Positions 56,519 to 64,000 of a DNA stretch of 64,000 nt are shown here, in pieces (the first letter of the stretch is position 1; each line of letters starts with the position of its first letter). The notes under the pieces were generated by a model. That model worked only from the letters and a program-made list of their open reading frames with translations, had not been told where the DNA came from and did not search any database. The position numbers and the translations under genes were made by a program. This DNA comes from Paracoccaceae bacterium (GTDB taxonomy: Bacteria; Pseudomonadota; Alphaproteobacteria; Rhodobacterales; Rhodobacteraceae): assembly GCA_022823605.1 (NCBI GenBank), contig JAJEHS010000003.1, positions 120,087 to 184,086 of the forward strand, in the 5' to 3' direction.

Positions 56519-57034
56519 ATGAATTCCCTCGAATACCCATCCGGCAAACAAATAATCAGGCAACTCCAGATGGCGGGAGTAAGATTTGTTGTTTCATTGC
56601 CCGATATTGTAACCAGCAGTGGTTTGTTGTGGCCCATCGCAAGGAACAATGATTTCGAATTGATCAGGGTATGCAAGGAGGATGAAGGTGTTTCGATTTG
56701 TGCAGCGATGTCCTATAATGGTACGAGGGCAGTCCTTCTGATGCAACAGACCGGCTTGATGGATTCCCTGAATTCCATTAGGGCCATAGCCATGGATTAT
56801 CAACTTCCGGTAATCATGATGGTGGGATTGCAGGGCAAGGAACCCGAACCATTGCCTGAACAATCCAGCGTCTACGGTGTCAGGATTATTCCATCTGTAC
56901 TGGAAGCAATGTCTGTTTCCTTCAGCTTGATCCAAGAGCCTTCCGATGCATTAACCATTCAGGACAGGATAGGATTCTGTTATGCTGATAGCAAACCTCA
57001 TGTATTCTTGATTGGCAGGACACCGGTAGAATGA
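56519..57034 (+). CDS. Sulfopyruvate-decarboxylase-like alpha subunit (TPP, N-terminal)
   Basis: A 171-residue N-terminal TPP-enzyme domain, the size and wording of ComD-like or phosphonopyruvate-decarboxylase alpha subunits. The segment VCKEDEGVSICAAMSYNG holds the Glu that activates TPP, and LLMQQTGLMDSLNSI follows. It lacks the cofactor phosphate-binding domain, which is on the next gene. ATG overlap of 4 bp links them. Substrate could be sulfopyruvate or another 3-substituted pyruvate. Confidence 0.88.
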   Translation: MNSLEYPSGKQIIRQLQMAGVRFVVSLPDIVTSSGLLWPIARNNDFELIRVCKEDEGVSICAAMSYNGTRAVLLMQQTGLMDSLNSIRAIAMDYQLPVIMMVGLQGKEPEPLPEQSSVYGVRIIPSVLEAMSVSFSLIQEPSDALTIQDRIGFCYADSKPHVFLIGRTPVE

Positions 57035-57600
57035 TGCTCAGGGATGAAACTCTGATGGCCTTGGGAGAGGTGATCGAAGAGGGTGATATCGTTGTTGCGG
57101 TTTATCAATCCCTTTTTGACTGGATGGAAATCAAGCCTCGCGATTTGAATTATGTAGCGACAGGTGCCATGGGACAGGCTTCTTCACATGGTTTGGGTCT
57201 GGCCTTGGCAAATCCTGAAAGAAGAGTGTTTGTATTTGATGGGGATGGCAGCCTTCTGATGAATCTCGGTTCCTTGGCCACCATTGGTGAGGCAGCACCA
57301 GAAAACCTGTATCACTTGGTATTTGCCAACGGAACCTATGAGGTTAATGGTGGGCACCCCGTTCCTGGTGGCAAAAACATTGATTTTGCTTCTATCGCCA
57401 AGGCCTGCGGATATCCACATTCATTCAGGTTTTCTTCACTTCAAAAAATGCAGGAGGTGTTGGCCGAGATCATTTTATGCAAAGGCCCGGTATTCATGGC
57501 ACTGGATATAGAACCAGGAAAAAAATATCCCTGGAAATATGATTATATCCACAGCTCAGAGGCAAGAGACAGGTTTCGACGGGCACTCAATCGGGGTTGA
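57031..57600 (+). CDS. Sulfopyruvate-decarboxylase-like beta subunit (TPP-binding)
   Basis: A 189-residue TPP-binding domain with AMGQASSHGLGLALA and the pyrophosphate/Mg motif FDGDGSLLMNLGSL...NGTYEVNGG (G-D-G-S, N at 27 residues distance). It matches ComE-like or phosphonopyruvate-decarboxylase beta subunits. With the preceding alpha subunit it forms a full decarboxylase yielding an aldehyde such as sulfoacetaldehyde. No sulfoacetaldehyde acetyltransferase or aldehyde dehydrogenase follows in the operon. Confidence 0.9.
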   Translation: MMLRDETLMALGEVIEEGDIVVAVYQSLFDWMEIKPRDLNYVATGAMGQASSHGLGLALANPERRVFVFDGDGSLLMNLGSLATIGEAAPENLYHLVFANGTYEVNGGHPVPGGKNIDFASIAKACGYPHSFRFSSLQKMQEVLAEIILCKGPVFMALDIEPGKKYPWKYDYIHSSEARDRFRRALNRG

Positions 57601-57634
57601 TGGAAAGTTGGCTCATCCCCTCCCTCTGTGAGAC

Positions 57635-57748
57635 TCATCTGAAGCCCATCGTCTGAGATTCCATCGGAAAATTGGTATTGAGCAGCGAAAGAGGGGTATC
57701 GGTGATATCCAAAACTGCGATACCAACCAGATCATTCAGTGTCTGGAA
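57635..57748 (-). pseudogene. Short protein-coding relic
   Basis: On the minus strand 37 codons read LNDLVGIAVLDITDTPLS then PMESQTMGFR and stop. A stop codon lies directly upstream, and no start or ribosome site is seen. The composition is protein-like and could be the tail of a lost gene between the decarboxylase operon and the SGNH hydrolase. Family unknown. Confidence 0.25.
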
Positions 57749-57797
57749 TTAACTTGGTCAAAACCGTGGCATTAATGCCAATTAGTGTTTAAAAGAC

Positions 57798-58439
57798 TCA
57801 AAACTTATCCAATATGGCCTTTGCAACGGCCAATCCCAGCTTTTGATGACCCACTTTGTCAAAATGAATTCCATCTATTGGTGACACTTCCATATGTTTA
57901 CCGGCATCCATCCAGGTCAAATCGTTCTCATAAAAAAAACCGGGGGCCAATTCCTTCATGTGCAAGGAACGCTTGTTTCCTCCTTGGAAAACATCTGAAA
58001 GGATTCCGACTTCTTGAATGGGTGGTGGAAGGACAATCAGTACCTTGGGTGAAGATTGATCAGGTCCGGTATCAGAGTTGTGAACGGCTTGGGCCAACAA
58101 TCTGAGGGAAATAAGTATTTCCAAGGCCGGAACGAGGAACCTTGCCTTCAAATCATTGGTTCCAAGCATAATGCACACCAGATCAAGTGGTCGATGGGAA
58201 TTGAGTGAAACCGGAAGATGTGAGAGTCCATTCATATGCGCTCCATCAATGGGGTCGTCATGAAGGGTCGTTCTGCCAGGCAATCCTTCTTCAATTATCT
58301 CCCAATCAGGACCAAGAGAATTCCTCAGGTGCCCTGTCCATCTTGTTTGATGATCAAATCTTTCCCGTTGGTTGAGAAAAGTCATTGGTAGTGTTCCATG
58401 GGTATTGCTATCGCCATAGCATAGTAATCTGCGAGTCAT
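57798..58439 (-). CDS. SGNH/GDSL-family hydrolase
   Basis: A 213-residue SGNH hydrolase with block I CYGDSNTHGT (nucleophile Ser), block III MLGTNDLKAR and block V DGIHFDKVGHQKLG (Asp-x-x-His). The wording is that of the arylesterase / acyl-hydrolase subgroup. No signal peptide is present, so it acts in the cytoplasm. It is divergent from the molybdoenzyme gene with a 51-bp gap. Confidence 0.92.
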   Translation of the reverse strand: MTRRLLCYGDSNTHGTLPMTFLNQRERFDHQTRWTGHLRNSLGPDWEIIEEGLPGRTTLHDDPIDGAHMNGLSHLPVSLNSHRPLDLVCIMLGTNDLKARFLVPALEILISLRLLAQAVHNSDTGPDQSSPKVLIVLPPPIQEVGILSDVFQGGNKRSLHMKELAPGFFYENDLTWMDAGKHMEVSPIDGIHFDKVGHQKLGLAVAKAILDKF

Positions 58440-58490
58440 TTTTCTGCCTTTGGTGTTTTAAATCAGTGAAATTTTCTTTATTTTTCAATT

Positions 58491-60818
58491 ATGCCGTCCA
58501 AAGATGATATTTCAAAACTTCCTCTGACTTGCAACCATTGGGGTGCTTATCGAGTCGAGACCAACAATGACCGGATTACCGACTTGTATCCCTTCGAACA
58601 TGATCAAGATCCATCCCCCATCGGCAGGGGGATTGTTGATGTTCTCTATTCGGAAAACCGAATTTATGCCCCGATGGTCCGAAAGAGCTGGCTTGAAGGG
58701 GGACCAGGTACAAATAACCACAAACGGGGAAGTGAACCATTTTATGAAGTCTCATGGGAAAGGGTTGAAACACTTGTTGCCGAGGAACTGCAAAGGGTCA
58801 TAAACAAATTCGGCAATGAAGCCATCTTTGGTGGTACCTATGGTTGGGCCAGTGCCGGAAGGTTCCACCATGCCCCAAGCCAATTGAAGAGATTTTTGAA
58901 CTGTCTGGGAGGCTTTACTACCAGAAAGGACAGTTACAGCCTAGCTGCAGGGGAAGTTGTGATGCCCTATGTTCTTGGTCCCTTCATGAAACTCCTGGAC
59001 CAGGCCACATCATGGTCTTCAATGATTGGGAATACCGAATTGTTTGTATCATTTGGCGGTGTTCCCCTGAGAAACAGCCAGATCAATTCCGGTGGGTTGG
59101 GAAATCACTCAACCAAGCAGGGATTGGAAAATGCCTTCAGGTCTGGAACCAGATTTGTAAATCTGAGCCCTATCGAATCGGACGTACTTGATACTATTCA
59201 TGGACAATGGATTCCATTGATTCCTGGGTCTGATGTTGCGATGATCCTGAGTCTAGCCAATGTAATGATCAAGGAAGATCTTCATGACAAGGATTTTCTG
59301 GCTACCCATACGGTAGGTTTCACAAAGTTCAGGGAGTATCTCCTCGGCCTTTCCGATGGTATTGATAAAACCCCTGAATGGGCTTCTGAAATTACTGGTG
59401 TACAATCGAAAACAATAACGGAACTTGCCAGAAAAATGGCCTCGTCAAGAACCATGATTTCCGTAAGTTGGTCGTTGACAAGACAGGATCATGGAGAGCA
59501 GCCGTTTTGGGCAGCAACAGTCCTAGCTGCCATGCTTGGTCAAATTGGATTACCTGGCGGAGGAATTGGTTTCGGTTATGGGGCGGTCAACACCATCGGC
59601 GAAGAACAAATAGTCATTCCTGCCAAATCCATCAGTCAGAAAACCAACCCACTCAAATCGTTCATACCAGTTGCCCGTATAAGTGATATGCTGCTGAATC
59701 CCGGTAAGGAATACGATTATGATGGCAAGAAGCGTAAATACCCCTTGATTGATTTGATTTATTGGGCTGGAGGCAATCCCTTTCATCATCATCAGGACAT
59801 AAATAAATTACTCCAAGCCTGGCAAAAACCATCAACAATCATTGTCAATGACTGGTGCTGGAATACCTCGGCGAAACACGCGGATATCATACTTCCCTGT
59901 GCAACCCCATTGGAACGCAATGACTTTGCCATATCGAGGAGTGCCTATCTTTTTTATATGTCCAAGGCTGCCAATCCTCCCGGAAAATGCAAAACGGATT
60001 ATGAAATTTTCAGTGGCTTCGCGAAAAAACTCGGCATTTTGGACGAGTTCACCGAGGGTCGTGATGAGTCTGATTGGGTTGAGTATTTGTACAACCAATC
60101 CGTATCCAGATCAGCGGAGGTAGGTATTGAACTTCCGGAATTTGCCACATTCCGTGATAAGGGTTGGCACAGTTTGGAAAATATGGCCAAACCATTGGTT
60201 TTTCTGCAGGATTACAGAACCAAGCCAGAAGAGAACCCCTTACCGACACCATCAGGCAAGATCGAGATTTTTTCAGAGGCCATTCAGGGTTATGGCTATG
60301 AAGATTGCCAGGGTCATCCCATGTGGTACGAACCAACCGAATGGTTGGGGAATAAATCCACAGAATTTCCGCTTCATTTGATTTCCAACCAGCCCGTTGG
60401 CAAGCTTCACTCTCAACTTGACCATGGAACCCATAGCAGATCGCTGAAAAAGAATGGTAGGGAACCCATCATGGTTAATCGAAAAAACGCCGATGAGAGG
60501 GGGATAAAATCAGGTGATACATTAAGAATCTTCAACAACAGGGGCAGCTGTTTAGCAACAGCCGTAGTTTCCGACAGGATTCTAGAGGATGTGGTTCAAA
60601 TGAGTACTGGTGCCTGGTATGATCCTGAAATGCCAGGACTTATCGGAAGCATGTGCCAGCATGGCAACCCTAATGTTCTTACTTTGGACAAGGGAACATC
60701 AAGTTTGGCCCAAGGGCCATCGGCACACACCTGTCTGGTTCAGATAGTGAAATACACTGGTGAAATACCAAAAATGAGGGCATTCGAACCACCTGATATT
60801 TTACTCCGTAATCCCTAA
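58491..60818 (+). CDS. Molybdopterin oxidoreductase, biotin/DMSO sulfoxide reductase type
   Basis: A 775-residue member of the DMSO reductase family. The Mo-ligand serine lies in GGTYGWASAGRFHHAP (about residue 118), and MGD-binding segments are seen in VNLSPIESD, YWAGGNPFHHHQD and LISNQPVGKLHSQLDHG. There is no N-terminal [4Fe-4S] cysteine motif and no Tat signal, like cytoplasmic BisC and unlike periplasmic DMSO/TMAO reductases. It probably reduces a sulfoxide or N-oxide such as biotin or methionine sulfoxide. It overlaps the convergent alkylsulfatase gene by 4 bp. Confidence 0.93.
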   Translation: MPSKDDISKLPLTCNHWGAYRVETNNDRITDLYPFEHDQDPSPIGRGIVDVLYSENRIYAPMVRKSWLEGGPGTNNHKRGSEPFYEVSWERVETLVAEELQRVINKFGNEAIFGGTYGWASAGRFHHAPSQLKRFLNCLGGFTTRKDSYSLAAGEVVMPYVLGPFMKLLDQATSWSSMIGNTELFVSFGGVPLRNSQINSGGLGNHSTKQGLENAFRSGTRFVNLSPIESDVLDTIHGQWIPLIPGSDVAMILSLANVMIKEDLHDKDFLATHTVGFTKFREYLLGLSDGIDKTPEWASEITGVQSKTITELARKMASSRTMISVSWSLTRQDHGEQPFWAATVLAAMLGQIGLPGGGIGFGYGAVNTIGEEQIVIPAKSISQKTNPLKSFIPVARISDMLLNPGKEYDYDGKKRKYPLIDLIYWAGGNPFHHHQDINKLLQAWQKPSTIIVNDWCWNTSAKHADIILPCATPLERNDFAISRSAYLFYMSKAANPPGKCKTDYEIFSGFAKKLGILDEFTEGRDESDWVEYLYNQSVSRSAEVGIELPEFATFRDKGWHSLENMAKPLVFLQDYRTKPEENPLPTPSGKIEIFSEAIQGYGYEDCQGHPMWYEPTEWLGNKSTEFPLHLISNQPVGKLHSQLDHGTHSRSLKKNGREPIMVNRKNADERGIKSGDTLRIFNNRGSCLATAVVSDRILEDVVQMSTGAWYDPEMPGLIGSMCQHGNPNVLTLDKGTSSLAQGPSAHTCLVQIVKYTGEIPKMRAFEPPDILLRNP

Positions 60819-62065
60819 TCTATAGGATCAAGTTTGTTTGCTTCCCAAAGATAGGAGTTGCGGGCTGTGGCATTGATTTCGGATTCGGCAAGAATTCGCA
60901 TGGTATCAGCCTTGAGTTTATTTGCGGGCTCTCCAAGTCTAATCAGGCAGTCACAAAGTTCCATTTTCCACTGCAGGTTTTGGGTTGAATTGGCCTTTTC
61001 CCAAAGATGTTCAATACCGCCAGCTAGATCCATAATTAGCTTTGCCCTTTCATCAGTTCCGAGTGTCCCGAGATTGGTAGGATTGCCATCATACCATCCA
61101 AGTAGGCCGGTTGCATAAGCTCGGGTTGACCAGGACAGTTTACCATAATGTTCCTTTAGCCATGGCTTGTTTGCCAAATGCCTTGGCAATTCGATTTCCG
61201 CCACAATATCATCCAAGGGTATGCCAGCATTGAGACCCTGTGCAGTTTTCTCCATCAGGAAAATGATCATTTCCCTTGTGGTCTCCAGTAGTTCTCTGAT
61301 TTTTTCCTTCCCAAATTGTGGCAGGGTATGACCAGGAACCAAAACTACTGGATTGAGGTCAGCAAGTAGTTTCAGACTATCCGCCCACTTCCCGAAATCG
61401 CGATAGGTTGTACCTCGAATGGCATAGAGATTGGGAAATGCATGGTACCAGTTGTCTCCGCTGAACAGAATTTCCTTCTCAGGCAACCAAACAACCATAT
61501 GATCTTCGGTTTCCCCTGGGGCATGAATGAAACGGGCAGATACACCATCCAAATCATAATCCTTATCTTCTTCAATCAAGGTGGTTGGATTTATGAAGCC
61601 TTCCCCCAATCCTTCCATTGGGCGATCCCCCGGTCCACAACCAATGTTAATACGTTCCTCAGAACTCAATCCCATGCCGAATTGGGCTGCAGCCCTTTTC
61701 TTCAGGGCCAACAGGGGAGTAGAACTGTTTTTATCGGATTTAACAAGGTCGGATGTGAATTTGTAACTTGCGATTATGTCCTGTGAACCGTCATAAAATA
61801 CTTGTGCCCCAGAGATATGATCCCGATGACCATGTGTATAAATGATTCTGGCGATGGGCTTTGTAGTGAGTTTTCTGAACTCGGTAAGAATATTCTGCGC
61901 AGCCCTGAGAGATTCTGTTGTATCAATAATGATGACACTTTTACTCCCTTCAATTATGTGTACGTTGGAGGCTGCAAATCCCACAGCAGTCCAACACCCT
62001 TCGCCAATGCCAATTACTCCCTTTGGGAATTGTTTATTGTGATTTATTAATTCAGGATGAGGCAC
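60815..62065 (-). CDS. Alkylsulfatase-like metallo-beta-lactamase-fold hydrolase
   Basis: A 416-residue protein with the metal motif YTHGHRDHISGA (HxHxDH), a later APGETEDH ligand and FSGDNWYHAFPN. After the MBL domain comes the dimerisation domain of alkyl- and aryl-sulfatases (GTTYRDFGKWADSLK and LLGWYDGNPTNLG), but the SCP2-like C-terminal domain of full-length SdsA1/BDS1 enzymes is absent and there is no signal peptide. It may hydrolyse alkyl or aryl sulfate esters in the cytoplasm. It lies five bases upstream of nothing larger: the next minus gene starts 6 bp before. Confidence 0.88.
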   Translation of the reverse strand: MPHPELINHNKQFPKGVIGIGEGCWTAVGFAASNVHIIEGSKSVIIIDTTESLRAAQNILTEFRKLTTKPIARIIYTHGHRDHISGAQVFYDGSQDIIASYKFTSDLVKSDKNSSTPLLALKKRAAAQFGMGLSSEERINIGCGPGDRPMEGLGEGFINPTTLIEEDKDYDLDGVSARFIHAPGETEDHMVVWLPEKEILFSGDNWYHAFPNLYAIRGTTYRDFGKWADSLKLLADLNPVVLVPGHTLPQFGKEKIRELLETTREMIIFLMEKTAQGLNAGIPLDDIVAEIELPRHLANKPWLKEHYGKLSWSTRAYATGLLGWYDGNPTNLGTLGTDERAKLIMDLAGGIEHLWEKANSTQNLQWKMELCDCLIRLGEPANKLKADTMRILAESEINATARNSYLWEANKLDPID

Positions 62066-62070
62066 TATTT

Positions 62071-62367
62071 TTACTTATCTAAAAAGTGATGTTGAACCTT
62101 GCCATTGTGAATGAAAATACCCTCATTTTTGAGATATTTCTCGGCACCTTCCTTTGGTTTCATAGTTGCAAAAACCACTCGCCACCAAGGGAATGTGTTG
62201 TTTGATTCGGTTTCAGATTTAATGGCCTGACCCACTGCCTGGGAAGAACCCTTGTTTCCCTTAATTTTTATTGCAATATCCCCATAGGTTAAGATCTTTC
62301 CTTTGGGAATATTATTTACTTCATTAACCACTTTGCACGCAAAGTCTGATTTGTTAGCTTTCTGCAT
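62071..62367 (-). CDS. Alkyltransferase-like protein (ATL), MGMT family
   Basis: A 98-residue protein with the MGMT DNA-binding domain: IPKGKILTYGDIA, then SSQAVGQAIKS (the Arg-finger helix, here Gln-Ala-Val) and the active-site segment FPWWRVVFA. The alkyl-acceptor Cys of PCHR is replaced by Trp, so it cannot dealkylate. ATL proteins bind O6-alkylguanine and recruit nucleotide excision repair. The usual His after the Trp is also Trp here. The start at MQKANKS is required because a longer frame would run through tRNA-Met. It is close to the alkylsulfatase gene on the same strand. Confidence 0.88.
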   Translation of the reverse strand: MQKANKSDFACKVVNEVNNIPKGKILTYGDIAIKIKGNKGSSQAVGQAIKSETESNNTFPWWRVVFATMKPKEGAEKYLKNEGIFIHNGKVQHHFLDK

Positions 62368-62409
62368 GTGCAGGATTATAGATTGTTTGTTTAGTCGAGG
62401 GAAGAGCAA

Positions 62410-62486
62410 TGGTAGCGGGAGAGGGACTTGAACCCCCGACACGCGGATTATGATTCCGCTGCTCTAACCAACTGAGCTACCCCGCC
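62410..62486 (-). tRNA. tRNA-Met(CAT), elongator type
   Basis: On the complementary strand GGCGGGG pairs with TCCCGCT, the D-arm is GCTC...GAGC, the anticodon stem GCGGA/TCCGC encloses ATCATAA (anticodon CAT), the T-loop is TTCAAGT, and CCA is encoded. The G1-U72 pair and anticodon arm fit alphaproteobacterial elongator tRNA-Met rather than initiator; tRNA-Ile2 read by lysidine cannot be fully excluded. Confidence 0.96.
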
Positions 62487-62834
62487 ATATTTCGAGAACA
62501 TCTGTTAAGATAAAAAGTAAAAAAAACCAAATAGTCCTTGGGATTGAATAATTAAAGAAAGGTTAATGCTATTTTCAATAGCAAGAGCCATTATGAACGG
62601 ATCAAAAACTATTCCTCGACAAATTATTCGAGGATATTTCTTGTTCGTGGGTTAGGTTTTTTCATCAACCAAAAAGTCCGGAATCAAGGAATGGAAATTA
62701 GCAATTTGTGTTGCCACTATATCTCAGAAAATACTCAAGGAGAATTTGAAGACTTCATTGGAAGAACGATGGAAAAAGGTAAGCATTGAGTTTATTCTTT
62801 ACTTTTGTAATCTAAAACAAATCCGGGTAACTTA
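62487..62834. other. Region between tRNA-Met and the insertion sequence
   Basis: About 350 bp, AT-rich, without a supported gene. A 32-codon frame at 62691-62789 (MEISNLCCHYISEN) has no ribosome site. The DNA up to about 62834 has the composition of the chromosome; G+C rises sharply after it, marking the insertion boundary. Confidence 0.45.
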
Positions 62835-64000
62835 CAGGGCTATCGCTTTTGAACTGCCCCATTTTCAGGTAAAAGTCCAGCCAAACTGATGAGTTTCAAC
62901 GCATAATTGTGATTCCATCCGGCTTTTTTCAGTCTTCCCCGAATGGATGGGGTTCTCTTGTCCACGGCCAAACGGGCCAGATTGAGGGCCAACCTTCGCA
63001 TGACCGCCAGGTTCTCCGGCCCCGGACCGGTACGGTTGCGCAAATAATCTTCGTTCATTGTTACATCAAGAACCCAATGAAGCGAGTTCTCAATCGCCCA
63101 ATGGGATCGGACTTGCCGGAGTAATTGTTCAGGTGTCAGTTTCCTGTTCATGATAAAGTAGCGGGTCTCCACACTCTGTTTCCCCCGTATCTCGCGTTGT
63201 GCTGTAACCGATCCAATCGCAGCCAGGGCCGGCCAGTCATGCACATCCAACCAGTCAATGTCATCGCTAACCGATGCCGTACGGGTTTCAATCCGGCCAT
63301 GCCCGGTGTCAACATCGGGGTCCGAGACCTTGATGGACGATGCCTGATCGGGATCGTCCAAAAACAGTTTGACATCCTCGTACAGTGTTTTCTGGTTGCC
63401 CTTGAGAGCACAGATGTAGGTCCCACCGGCATCGGTTATGGACCGAGCCGTCTCGCGTTGTGTATGCATTGCATCCAGGGTCACGGTCCGGCCCTGAACA
63501 TCAAGCAAGTCAAGGAGGACGGGAAGGGCCGTGATCTCGTTTGATTTGCCATCGACCCTCGCCTGGGCCAGAACCAATTTTGTCCCGGTGGCAAAGGCAT
63601 GGACCAGATGCAGGGGCTGACGATCGGTTGCATCGGAAAAGGAATGCCGCAAGGCCTTGCCATCAATGGCAATGACATCGTCAGCCGAATCGGGGAGACG
63701 ATCCTTGAGACGATCACTCCAGTCAACCGCAAGACGGGCCAGGGTGTGGCCAAGTTCCCGGGGGTTGAGGCAATTGAAGAGATCGGAGAAGGCATCATGG
63801 CTGGGGATACCGTGTTCAAGGGTCATGAAACGGCGAAGAAAAGCTTTCTTTTCGCGGCCAAACTGGGCCATGTCGGTACAGGTTTCACCGCCCGAGAGGA
63901 CGGTCAACAGGGCAATCATCAGCATCTCATGAAGATCATGGCGGGTTGCATTGCTACGTCGGGGATCGGTAATCCCCTCGAAAACATGGGAATAATTCTG
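62835..64000 (-). mobile_element. ISAs1-family insertion sequence, right side cut by window
   Basis: The element begins near CAGGGC at 62835, which resembles an ISAs1-type terminal repeat and overlaps the transposase stop. The other end and any target duplication lie outside the window. G+C content is visibly higher than in flanking DNA, indicating recent arrival. Confidence 0.75.
62840..64000 (-). CDS. ISAs1-family DDE transposase (5' end outside window)
   Basis: At least 386 codons remain in frame up to the right edge (edge residues include SHVFEGITDPRRSNATRHDL), so the start is not in the window. DDE residues are visible in VIAIDGKALRHSF, VTLDAMHTQ and WAIENSLHWVLDVTMNED. The central ALKGNQKTLYEDV and the C-terminal RTGPGPENLAVMRRLALN are standard for the family formerly called H-repeat proteins. 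The visible part is intact and probably active. Confidence 0.95.
   Translation of the reverse strand, partial: QNYSHVFEGITDPRRSNATRHDLHEMLMIALLTVLSGGETCTDMAQFGREKKAFLRRFMTLEHGIPSHDAFSDLFNCLNPRELGHTLARLAVDWSDRLKDRLPDSADDVIAIDGKALRHSFSDATDRQPLHLVHAFATGTKLVLAQARVDGKSNEITALPVLLDLLDVQGRTVTLDAMHTQRETARSITDAGGTYICALKGNQKTLYEDVKLFLDDPDQASSIKVSDPDVDTGHGRIETRTASVSDDIDWLDVHDWPALAAIGSVTAQREIRGKQSVETRYFIMNRKLTPEQLLRQVRSHWAIENSLHWVLDVTMNEDYLRNRTGPGPENLAVMRRLALNLARLAVDKRTPSIRGRLKKAGWNHNYALKLISLAGLLPENGAVQKR

Overview
The window looks like a chromosome segment of a moderately AT-rich alphaproteobacterium, probably marine or host-associated. The left part carries housekeeping blocks typical of that class: trpF-trpB, lapA, ihfB, rpsA, cmk, aroA (class II EPSP synthase), trmB, metK, lnt, a CorC-type CBS protein, ybeY and phoH. 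The tRNAs have alphaproteobacterial form. This is inferred from gene content and order; no rRNA is present to fix the taxon.

Layout. 1-7.6 kb: aromatic amino-acid and ribosomal genes, with aroA divergent from cmk and no trpA beside trpB. 7.6-11 kb: an eroded patch with a small membrane protein, a possible PIN-domain relic, a 120-bp degenerate second copy of part of aroA, and a large orphan P-loop ATPase. 11-17 kb: trmB, metK, lnt, corC, ybeY, phoH. 17.3-17.8 kb: a RelE/ParE-type toxin-antitoxin pair. 18-24 kb: omega-aminotransferase, an unusual thiolase coupled to an AMP-forming ligase, then a divergent flavin monooxygenase-like gene and an alpha/beta hydrolase. 24.6-27.1 kb: tricarballylate oxidation genes tcuA-tcuB.

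27.2-39.3 kb is the most coherent accessory region. A cysteine-type sulfatase, its formylglycine-generating enzyme, an SDR dehydrogenase, a split transketolase and a TctABC-type importer form one minus-strand array. A GntR/UTRA regulator is divergent from a second split transketolase and a mandelate-racemase-type sugar-acid dehydratase. I infer a catabolic system for a sulfated, possibly acidic, sugar-like substrate: uptake, cytoplasmic desulfation, oxidation, then two-carbon ketol transfer. tctA carries an in-frame TGA.

39.3-45.8 kb: a flavin monooxygenase with an NTF2-like N-terminal domain; a cytochrome c / CopC / CopD copper group; and a Fur-family regulator translationally coupled to katG. 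45.9-48.7 kb: a decayed mobile-type segment next to tRNA-Ser (internally deleted Mrr-like gene, DUF4143 ATPase, broken phosphoesterase). 48.9-62.4 kb: a glutaryl-CoA-dehydrogenase-like enzyme; a minus-strand operon of amidase, DUF1116 protein, two tandem paralogues of unknown family and a Rieske oxygenase; a divergent operon of a HisC-like aminotransferase and a split sulfopyruvate-decarboxylase-like enzyme; an SGNH hydrolase; a BisC-like molybdoenzyme; an alkylsulfatase-like metallo-beta-lactamase-fold enzyme; an alkyltransferase-like DNA repair protein; and tRNA-Met. The right edge cuts an ISAs1-family transposase gene that is visibly richer in G+C than its surroundings.

Sulfatase plus FGE, alkylsulfatase, sulfoxide-reductase-like and sulfopyruvate-decarboxylase-like genes together suggest an organism that harvests organosulfur compounds. 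That link is inference.
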